64,000 bases of DNA from Streptomyces katrae (lineage in GTDB: Bacteria > Actinomycetota > Actinomycetes > Streptomycetales > Streptomycetaceae). The stretch is taken from contig NZ_CP020042.1 in the NCBI RefSeq assembly GCF_002028425.1, forward strand, positions 5,803,560 through 5,867,559, given 5' to 3'. Shown piece by piece: positions 47,498-55,338 of this stretch. Position 1 is the stretch's first letter. Every line of letters begins with the position of its first letter. Made by a program: the position numbers and the translations under genes. A model generated the notes under the pieces. It searched no databases and was not told where the DNA came from. It worked only from the letters and a program-made list of their open reading frames with translations.

Positions 47498-48439
47498 GTG
47501 CCGCTGCTGTTCCTGAACGACACCTCATGCGGGACCGGATGCGACCCGGCCCGGGCCGACCGGGCCATGACGGAGCTGGCGAAGACCGTGCTGACCGTCG
47601 TAGCGGCCGACCGGCCGGGCACCAGGCTGGTCAGCAAGGAGCCGCTGAACAGCGTGCACATCGCCGCCGGTCATCCCATCGGCAAGTGGTACGGCCAGCC
47701 GCGCAACCGTGACGCCTGGTTGCGGATGCTCAAGATGCAGACCTCCTCCCCGTTCAAGACGGTGTTTCCCGAAGGGGAGTCCTTCGCGGACGTCGAGTAC
47801 CGCCACCAGGGCGTCCCGGTGGAGGGACTGGGAGCGGCCCACCTGATGGGTGGTGTGGGAGTCTCCCTCCCCGTGGATCCCCGGTGGGATGCCGACCGAC
47901 TGACCTTGGAGCGGGAGCAGCTCACCGAGGACGGCGGCGCCTCGGAGATCAGTGAGGCGGAGATCCGGCACGCCTCGTCCCCAAGCCACCTCGACGGGCA
48001 TCTGAAGTGGATCGAGGCCCGGGTCGCCGGGATCCGCCGGTCCGGTCTCGACCAGGTGCGCCGGGGCGCCGAGCTGTGGGAGCGGCGCGAGACGTTCTTC
48101 CCCCACCTCCAGTGGCTTCCCCGTGTCGAGCAGGACCTCCGGGATCTGCCGGAGGTGTGGGTCAAGCCGGTGCGTGAGCGGCTCTTCGAGCTGGAGGAAG
48201 CCGCGGCCGAGTGGGACCCGGTCACTCGCCCCATCGCGCCCCAGTGGCGATCGTACGTACGCCAGGAGTTCGAAGCGCGCCGTCGGTTCTGCTGGTTCCC
48301 CGATCTGGACGGCACGCAGCAGCTCTTCGACTGGCACTCGGAGTTCCTGCCGAAGCCCGGCCGGCTGCATTTCCGGCTGGTGCCGGAGGCGGCAACTGTG
48401 CGGGTGGCGTACGCCGGCCGGAAGCGCGGCATCGCCTGA
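47498..48439 (+). CDS. Unrecognised 313-aa defence-island protein
   Basis: I do not recognise this family. The GTG at 47498 has a strong ribosome site and normal codon use, so it is a real gene. The N-terminus MPLLFLNDTSCGTGCDPA is a hydrophobic strand followed by two cysteines (C11, C15). A helical region with NRDAWLRMLKM and SPFKTVFPEGESF follows, then GLGAAHLMGGVGVSLPVD (~110-127), a charged middle, and a C-terminal LHFRLVPEAATVRVAYAGRK that looks like the end of a small barrel or RelE-like strand pair. No membrane segment is present. Placed between an ATPase lacking a nuclease domain and a helicase-nuclease, it may be the effector or a DNA-binding subunit; that is only inference. Confidence 0.6.
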   Translation: MPLLFLNDTSCGTGCDPARADRAMTELAKTVLTVVAADRPGTRLVSKEPLNSVHIAAGHPIGKWYGQPRNRDAWLRMLKMQTSSPFKTVFPEGESFADVEYRHQGVPVEGLGAAHLMGGVGVSLPVDPRWDADRLTLEREQLTEDGGASEISEAEIRHASSPSHLDGHLKWIEARVAGIRRSGLDQVRRGAELWERRETFFPHLQWLPRVEQDLRDLPEVWVKPVRERLFELEEAAAEWDPVTRPIAPQWRSYVRQEFEARRRFCWFPDLDGTQQLFDWHSEFLPKPGRLHFRLVPEAATVRVAYAGRKRGIA

Positions 48440-48482
48440 AGCCCCGAGCCGCCGGGCGGGCCCCCGAAACCGCAGGTAGAAC

Positions 48483-48506
48483 CCGCCGCGCCTAGGGGTG
48501 CGGCGG
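48483..48506 (+). repeat. Hairpin in the 149-bp gap before the giant helicase gene
   Basis: Perfect 7-bp arms CCGCCGC (48483-48489) and GCGGCGG (48500-48506) with a 10-nt loop. A TAnnnT-like TACCGT follows shortly after, so the gap may contain a terminator and a second promoter. Confidence 0.35.
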
Positions 48507-48588
48507 ATGCCCCGGATACCGTAGGCGTGTGGCCCGGCCACGATCAGTGCCACCGGGACGACAGCACGCAGCAGCAAGGAGGACCGCG

Positions 48589-51500
48589 GTGCGACCGACT
48601 CTCGCCGCCGAGCAGGTACGGGGCAGTCTGAGCCAGTACCTGGCGACGACGTACGCGCTGGCGGACGAAGGCACCCGGCGGGCGCTGGAGAGCTTCCTCG
48701 GCGACCCGGACGACGGGATCTTCCGCGGGCCGTACCTGCGCATCCGCACGCCCTTCCGGTCGGCGGCGAACGACGACTGGCAGCGGCACCTTCAGTGGTG
48801 GCCGAGGGGTTTCCGCCCGCACCGGCACCAGGAGCAGGCATGGGAGCGGCTCTCCACCCTGCACGGCCCGGCCCGGCCCACGCTGGTGACCACGGGTACC
48901 GGCTCCGGCAAGACAGAGTCCTTCTTGGTGCCGCTGCTCGACCACTGCCGCCGGGAGCGCGCGGCCGGGCGGGAGGGCGTGAAAGCCGTCCTGCTGTACC
49001 CGATGAACGCGCTCGCCACCGACCAGGCGCACCGCATCAACGACTACCTGGCCGACGAGAAGGACGCCCGGCTGAGGGAGGCCGGTGTACAGGCCGCCCT
49101 GTATGTGGGCGACAAGCCCTCGCGGGAGTTCAAGCAGGCCAACCCGCGGATCGTGGTCGAGCGGGACGAGATCCGGCGGACCCGGCCGGACATCCTGATC
49201 ACCAATTACAAGATGCTGGACCTGCTGCTCCAGCGGCCCGAGGACCACCGGCTGTGGCAGGGCTCCGCCCTCGCCTATGTGGTACTGGACGAGTTCCACA
49301 CGTACGACGGCGCCCAGGGCACGGATGTGGCGATGCTGCTGCGGCGCCTCGGGGCGGTAGCGGGGCTGAACGAGCCCGGGCGCCCGCTCGGGCCGGTCTG
49401 CCCCGTCGCGACCTCGGCCACCCTCGGCGAGAACGGAGCCGGCGGCGCTGAGCGCACTGCCATGCTCGACGTTGCCGAACAGGTCTTCGGGGTCCCCTTC
49501 ACGCTGGACGCCGTCATCGCCGAGGACCGGCGCACTGCCCAGGAGTTCGCCGGGGAATCCGACTTCACGCTGCCGTTCCCCGCTCCGCACGACGTGGTCG
49601 CGCTCGGCGACCCCACGCGGGACCCGCACGCGATGGACCAGCTCGTCTCCGCCTTCACGGGGGAGGCCGGGCTCTCGCCTGCGGAACTCGGGGCGCGGCT
49701 GCGGCGGCACCGGCTCACCGCCGCGGTGCTGGAGATCCTCGACGGCAGCCCGAAGACCCTCGCCGAAGTGATGGAGATCCTGCCGAGGTACGCCTACCAC
49801 TGGGGCATGGCTGCGCAGCGGCAGCCCACCGTGGCCGCCCAGGCGCTCGCCCGCTACGTCGCACTCCTGTCCGTCGCCCGCGACCCCGAAGATCCGCGGC
49901 GCCCCCTGCTGTCCATCGAGGTGCACCACTGGGTGCGCTCCGTCTCACGGGTGCTGCGCGGCATCAGCGGGGCGCGGGCCGAGTTCCGCTGGGACGACGA
50001 AAGGGTGACCTCTGCCGGGAAGCTTGCCCGCACATCGGGAGAGAGCGGCGGCGCTGCGGACGACGAGGCGCCCGCACCCGCCGACGACAGCGCTCCACCG
50101 CCGGCCCAGGTGTTCCTCCCGGCCGTCTTCTGCCGCGAGTGCGGGAAGTCCGGCTGGGCCGCGTTCTCACCGGAGGCCGACCCGGCCGAACTCGACCTGA
50201 ACGCGGCGAAGATCCGGCGTGCCTCGGTCGGGCGGGACAAGCGCCGGGTCCGCAATATGATCGCGGCCAGTGGGCAGCAGGCGCACGAAGCCGCCTTCGC
50301 CCAGGAGAAGCCGCGCGGCGGGCCGACCGTGATGGTGCTGGACGGCGTCAGCGGGCGGCTGCGGCCGCTCTCACCCGAGAAGGATTTCGAGGAGCCTGTC
50401 GAGGAAGGCGGGCCGCGCCCGGCGAAGGCCCTGCACAACGCGGCGTTCGTGGTCACCGATCTCGGCAGCGACCGGGCCGCCCAGGGCGATCAGTGTCCCG
50501 CCTGCCGGACCTTCAACTCGATCCGCTACCTCGGTACCGGCCTCGCCGCGCTCGCGGCGGCCTCGATCACCCAGCTGTTCACCGGCGGGGAACTGGACAA
50601 GAACCTCAAGGAGAACAAGACGCTCCTGTTCAGCGACTCGGTCCAGGACGCCGCCCACCGCGCCGGCTACGTCGCCAGCCGCTCGTACACCTTCTCCTTC
50701 CGCTCGCTCCTGGCCAGCCGCATCGACGAAGAGCAGTCCATCGCGCTGAGCGATCTCGCGGCGGACCTCATCGCCGACGTTGTCGACAGCAGTGCCGTGC
50801 GGGCTGCCGTCATCCCGCCGGACCTGCACGTCTTCAAGGGTGTCGACACCCTGCTCGCGGGGCGCAGCCGCGGCTCGCGGGCCACGTGGGAGCTCATCGC
50901 GCAGCGGCTGGCGTTCGCGGCCGTCATGGAGTTCGGCCTCAGATCCCGGCAGGGCCGCACCTTGGAGCTGACCCGGACCGTGGCGGCGGATGTCCCGCTG
51001 GAGGACCCGGACGCGGTCGCCGACCTGGTACGGGAACTGCTGCACACCACCCCCGGTGAGATCGCGCTGCCGGACGGCTCCGTGCCCGGCCCGGACCAGT
51101 TCGTCGGCTACGTACGAGGGCTCCTGGAGCGCCTGCGCACCCGGGGCGCGATCCGGCATGCCTGGCTGGACCCGTGGATCGACCAGGCGGGAGTACGCCG
51201 CTGGCCGGTCTGGGGCGGACGCACACCCGGCATGCCCGCCTTCCCGCCCGGGGTGTCGGCTCCGTCCTTCCTGCTGGGCAGCCCCAAGCAGGGCAGCGAG
51301 GACTTCGACGTCCTGACCGGACGGCTCGGGTGGTACCAGGACTGGACACGGCGCGCACTGGGCCTGCGGCCCGACGCCGCGAACGATTTCCTCGTGCGCC
51401 TGCTGCCTTCGCTTGCCGAGGCCGGCGTCCTGTCGGCGCGCACCGCCCAGGACGGTGCCACACGCGTCTACGGCCTCCAGCCCGGCCACATCCAGGTCCG

Positions 51501-54500
51501 CAAGCTCTCCGACGACGCCGTGGCCGACGCGACCGCGCGCTGCCCGGTCTGCTCCTGGGAGCAGACCATCGACCCGGAGCTCGCCGACCACTGGCACGCC
51601 CAGCCCTGTCCCCGCTACCGTTGCGGAGGACACCTGCGCACCGGGCGAGACATCGAAAGCGGCGTACGCCAAAGGGACTTCACCGACGACTTCTACCGGC
51701 GGATGTACCGGGATGCCGGCGTCTTCACCATCAACACCGCCGAGCACACCGGCACCCTCGACAGGCCCAAGCGCGAGGCCGTCGAGAAGGCCTTCCGCGA
51801 CGGCATCGACGTCCACTACGCCAATCCGCAGGTGCTCTCCTGCACTCCGACCCTCGAACTCGGCATCGACATCGGCGACCTGTCGGCCGTCGTCCTCGCC
51901 TCGCTGCCCAAGGGTCCGGCCAACTACGCCCAGCGGGTCGGCCGGGCCGGCCGCTCCACGGGCAACGCCTACCTGCTCACCATGGTCGACCGCGGCCCCC
52001 GGGACCGTTACTACCTCGACGACCCGCGGCAGATGATCGCCGGAGACATCCAGCCGCCGGGCTGCTACCTGTCCGCCGTGGAGATCCTGCGCCGCCAGTA
52101 CCTCGCTCATCTGCTCGACCTGGCCGCCGCCGGGCGGCTGACCCTGCCCGGAGGCGGTGCGGCGGTACCGGTCCTCCCGCTGCCTCACCAGGCCACCCAG
52201 CTCTTCGGCCAGAGCGCCTGGCTCTCGGAATTCACGGCGGCCGCTCTGGACGGAGGAGCGCGTCTCGTCGAGGAGTTCCTGGAGCTCTTCCCGCCCCACG
52301 ACGAGGCACGCGGGACGGGCGTGAGCCCGCAGGCCGCCGACGCGCTGCGCACCTACGCCACGTCGGGCATCGCGGGGAAGCTCGACGAGGCCCGTGAGCA
52401 GTGGGAGAGCCGCCGACGCGAAATGCAGCGCCGGGTCGACGCGATCGACAAGGCCCACGGCCTGCTCGTCGCCGGCGACCCCGAGCACGAGCGGCAGGGA
52501 CGCGAACTGCGCGCCGAACGGCGAGCGGTGACACGTCGCTCGGCCGAGATCAGCCGCGGCACCGCGCACGGTGCCCTCGTGGACCTCGGCCTGCTGCCCA
52601 ACTACAGCCTGGTCGACACGCCGACCGAGCTGGAGGCCACCCTCAGCTGGACCGAGAAGGGCGAAGGCGGGCCCGACGCATACGAGAGCCGGGTGCTGAG
52701 GTACGAGCGGCCTGCGCGCCTCGCCCTGACGGATTTCGCCCCCGGCAACCACTACTACGTCCAGGGCTACAAGCACCGGATCACCGGCGTCGACATCGGC
52801 AGCGCCCGCCGCCCGGCGTGGCTGTGGTGGCGGATCTGCCCCGACTGCGGGCACGCGCGCACGCACCAGGCACAGCAGGACTCCAGCGCCTGCCCGCGCT
52901 GCGCCTCGCCCGCCATCGGGGACGTCGGCTGCCTGCACCGGGTACTGGTCCCGCACCGGGTCCACTCGCGCGACCAGCGTGACGACGTACGGGTCCGGGA
53001 CGACTCGGACGAGCGCGAGCGCCGCCACTACACCGTCGTTCCGGCGGTCGACATCCCGCGGGACGCGATCGATCAGGCCTGGAAGCACAAGCAGGCGACT
53101 TTCGGCTGGGAGTTCACCCGGCAGGCGGTCATCCGCCACCTCAACGTGGGAGCGAGCCGGGCCGAGAACGGGCCCGACGACGCCTTCGCCGGGCGCCGCG
53201 TACGACTCAACCCCTTCTGGGTGTGCGAGTCCTGCGGCTACGCCGACCCGGACGGCGGCCCGGTGGCGGACCACGACGCCCTCGTCCCCGTGAAGGCCTC
53301 GAAGTACCACCGGCCGTGGTGCCCCCGGCTGCGCGACGGGCTGTCCGAGAGCGATCCGCAGCAGCAGGGCGTGAAGATCCTGCTCGCCCACGAGCTGCGC
53401 ACCGAGGCACTGCGCATCCTCATCCCCGCCGTCACCGCACACACCCAGGAGCGGCTGGCCTCCTTCAAGGCCGTCCTGCTGGCCGGTATCGCCCGCAGCT
53501 ACGGGGGAGACCCCGACCACTTGTCGATCGTCGCCGACTCCATGCCTGACGCGGGCAACATCGACGGCGACACGCGCCGCCACTTCCTCGTGCTGTTCGA
53601 CACCCTTCCCGGCGGTACGGGGTACCTGGACCGCCTCGCGGGCGGTGACGGCCTGCGCGAGGTGCTCACGCGGGCCCGTCAGGTCATCGAGAGCTGCGTA
53701 TGCCGGGCCGAGGGCCGGCCGGCGTGCCACCGCTGCCTGTTGCGGTACGTCGCTGACAGCGAATACGAGCTGGTGTCCCGGGAACACGCCCTCGACATGC
53801 TGGGCGAACTACTCGGCCAGGCCGGCGAGGCCTGGAGCGCCGAGCCGGTCGGCACTACTCAGGACATCACGCTCGTCCACCAGGTGGAGAGCGAACTGGA
53901 AGCGCTCTTCCGTCGCGGGCTGCTGGAATGGGCGGAGAAGGCCGACGAGGTCAGCGTACGGACGGCGATCACGCCGGACGGCGAGCACGACACGACGCTG
54001 CGGTTCACCGCACCCGACGGCACGGTCGAGGGCTGGCGGATGGAGACCCAGCCCGATCTCGGCTTCACGCGACCGGATGTCGTCTTCCGCAGCCTCGACG
54101 ACGAGCGGCGGAGGGTGGCGGTCTACCTCGACGGCTACCGCTACCATGCGAGCCCGGAGTGCAACCGGATCGCGGATGACGCGGTGAAGCGGACCAGGCT
54201 GCGGTCCGAGCTCGGATGGCAGGTCTTCCAGCTCACCTGGGACGACGTCCAGGCGTGGACGGGACAGCGCCGGGCGCCCGCCGACCCGGTGTGGATGCCC
54301 TACCAGAACACGGCGCAGAAGACGGCCATGGACGTGCACCGCCGGATGCACGGCGGTGACACCCGCGACCTGACGCGGTTCGTCTGGGTCAATCCCGTGG
54401 AGACGCTGGTCGGCTACCTGACCACCCCGGAAGCCGATCTCTGGCGACGGCGCGCCCAGAGCGCGCTTGCCGGTTTCGCCGCGGTGTCCGCGACCAGCAG

Positions 54501-55338
54501 GGCCCTCGCGGACGGCTCCGGAATCGGGGAGAAGATCGGCGAGGCGTTGGGCGGCCGGAGGCTGTCCGGCGGCCAGGGCGCCGTGCAGGTGATGGCCACC
54601 AAGGACGCCGGCGGCTGCCCACTGGTGATCGCCCTCGACCTGCGCAAGGGGCAGACAGCCGCCGTCTGGACGGCACTGACCGTGCTCGACGACCGGCCGG
54701 CCACCATCGAGGCGGACGAGAAGACACACCGCCGGCGCTGGCAGGCCTGGCTGTACTGGACGAACCTGTTGCAGTTCCTCAACGAGGGCGAGGGCGACGG
54801 CGTACAGCTGGCCGGAAGCGCACTGCCCGGCTTTGCACCGATGGAGCTGGCGGTGACGGGCGGCGCCGGCTGGCTCACCTCGCAGCGCCGGGCCCATGAG
54901 CCGGCCGGGACCGGTGGGGAGACGGTCGGCGGCGAATCACCGGCCGGCGACGCCGCAGCGGTGGTACGGGATCCGGCCTGGGACGAGGTCATCGCCTACC
55001 TGGTCGACGACCCTGGACTGCCGGAGCTCGCCGGGGCGCTGGCCGATCTCGGCGTCCCCGTTCCGCAGGCCGGATTCGAACTGGGAGCCGCGGCCTGGCC
55101 GGCCGAACTGGCCTGGCCCGCCCACCGCATCGGCGTCGTCCTGGCCCACCAGCCCGATTCCGACGGCACACCTGACCAGGACGCGCTGGAACGCGACCGG
55201 GCCTACGCACAGGCGGGCTGGATGGTGCGACCTGCGACGGCCTGGACGGCAGAGGAGCTGGCGCAGGCCTTGGCCGGCTCACCCGACGGGTCACATCAAC
55301 AGCCGAACGAGCGCCACGACGAGGAGAACGACCGATGA
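48589..55338 (+). CDS. Giant DEAD/DEAH helicase with zinc ribbons, DUF1998 and a Vsr/DUF559-like nuclease domain
   Basis: 2249 residues. The helicase lobes have Walker A TGTGSGKTES (~100-110), DEFH (~232), VATSATLG, and lobe 2 TLELGIDIGDLS to QRVGRAGRS (~1089-1125). Cysteine pairs CRECG (~514), CPAC (~634), CPVC/CPRYRCGG (~984-1014) and CPDCG/CPRC (~1416-1440) suggest zinc ribbons. DUF1998 ends in CVCRAEGRPACHRCL (~1702-1716). Next, RPDVVF and VAVYLDGYRYH with GWQVFQLTWDDV (~1823-1885) look like a Vsr/DUF559-type PD-(D/E)xK nuclease. The last ~130 residues weakly repeat that pattern. The start GTG 48589 follows AAGGAGG. DruE and fused DrmA-DrmB are the nearest architectures known to me. Confidence 0.82.
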   Translation: MRPTLAAEQVRGSLSQYLATTYALADEGTRRALESFLGDPDDGIFRGPYLRIRTPFRSAANDDWQRHLQWWPRGFRPHRHQEQAWERLSTLHGPARPTLVTTGTGSGKTESFLVPLLDHCRRERAAGREGVKAVLLYPMNALATDQAHRINDYLADEKDARLREAGVQAALYVGDKPSREFKQANPRIVVERDEIRRTRPDILITNYKMLDLLLQRPEDHRLWQGSALAYVVLDEFHTYDGAQGTDVAMLLRRLGAVAGLNEPGRPLGPVCPVATSATLGENGAGGAERTAMLDVAEQVFGVPFTLDAVIAEDRRTAQEFAGESDFTLPFPAPHDVVALGDPTRDPHAMDQLVSAFTGEAGLSPAELGARLRRHRLTAAVLEILDGSPKTLAEVMEILPRYAYHWGMAAQRQPTVAAQALARYVALLSVARDPEDPRRPLLSIEVHHWVRSVSRVLRGISGARAEFRWDDERVTSAGKLARTSGESGGAADDEAPAPADDSAPPPAQVFLPAVFCRECGKSGWAAFSPEADPAELDLNAAKIRRASVGRDKRRVRNMIAASGQQAHEAAFAQEKPRGGPTVMVLDGVSGRLRPLSPEKDFEEPVEEGGPRPAKALHNAAFVVTDLGSDRAAQGDQCPACRTFNSIRYLGTGLAALAAASITQLFTGGELDKNLKENKTLLFSDSVQDAAHRAGYVASRSYTFSFRSLLASRIDEEQSIALSDLAADLIADVVDSSAVRAAVIPPDLHVFKGVDTLLAGRSRGSRATWELIAQRLAFAAVMEFGLRSRQGRTLELTRTVAADVPLEDPDAVADLVRELLHTTPGEIALPDGSVPGPDQFVGYVRGLLERLRTRGAIRHAWLDPWIDQAGVRRWPVWGGRTPGMPAFPPGVSAPSFLLGSPKQGSEDFDVLTGRLGWYQDWTRRALGLRPDAANDFLVRLLPSLAEAGVLSARTAQDGATRVYGLQPGHIQVRKLSDDAVADATARCPVCSWEQTIDPELADHWHAQPCPRYRCGGHLRTGRDIESGVRQRDFTDDFYRRMYRDAGVFTINTAEHTGTLDRPKREAVEKAFRDGIDVHYANPQVLSCTPTLELGIDIGDLSAVVLASLPKGPANYAQRVGRAGRSTGNAYLLTMVDRGPRDRYYLDDPRQMIAGDIQPPGCYLSAVEILRRQYLAHLLDLAAAGRLTLPGGGAAVPVLPLPHQATQLFGQSAWLSEFTAAALDGGARLVEEFLELFPPHDEARGTGVSPQAADALRTYATSGIAGKLDEAREQWESRRREMQRRVDAIDKAHGLLVAGDPEHERQGRELRAERRAVTRRSAEISRGTAHGALVDLGLLPNYSLVDTPTELEATLSWTEKGEGGPDAYESRVLRYERPARLALTDFAPGNHYYVQGYKHRITGVDIGSARRPAWLWWRICPDCGHARTHQAQQDSSACPRCASPAIGDVGCLHRVLVPHRVHSRDQRDDVRVRDDSDERERRHYTVVPAVDIPRDAIDQAWKHKQATFGWEFTRQAVIRHLNVGASRAENGPDDAFAGRRVRLNPFWVCESCGYADPDGGPVADHDALVPVKASKYHRPWCPRLRDGLSESDPQQQGVKILLAHELRTEALRILIPAVTAHTQERLASFKAVLLAGIARSYGGDPDHLSIVADSMPDAGNIDGDTRRHFLVLFDTLPGGTGYLDRLAGGDGLREVLTRARQVIESCVCRAEGRPACHRCLLRYVADSEYELVSREHALDMLGELLGQAGEAWSAEPVGTTQDITLVHQVESELEALFRRGLLEWAEKADEVSVRTAITPDGEHDTTLRFTAPDGTVEGWRMETQPDLGFTRPDVVFRSLDDERRRVAVYLDGYRYHASPECNRIADDAVKRTRLRSELGWQVFQLTWDDVQAWTGQRRAPADPVWMPYQNTAQKTAMDVHRRMHGGDTRDLTRFVWVNPVETLVGYLTTPEADLWRRRAQSALAGFAAVSATSRALADGSGIGEKIGEALGGRRLSGGQGAVQVMATKDAGGCPLVIALDLRKGQTAAVWTALTVLDDRPATIEADEKTHRRRWQAWLYWTNLLQFLNEGEGDGVQLAGSALPGFAPMELAVTGGAGWLTSQRRAHEPAGTGGETVGGESPAGDAAAVVRDPAWDEVIAYLVDDPGLPELAGALADLGVPVPQAGFELGAAAWPAELAWPAHRIGVVLAHQPDSDGTPDQDALERDRAYAQAGWMVRPATAWTAEELAQALAGSPDGSHQQPNERHDEENDR

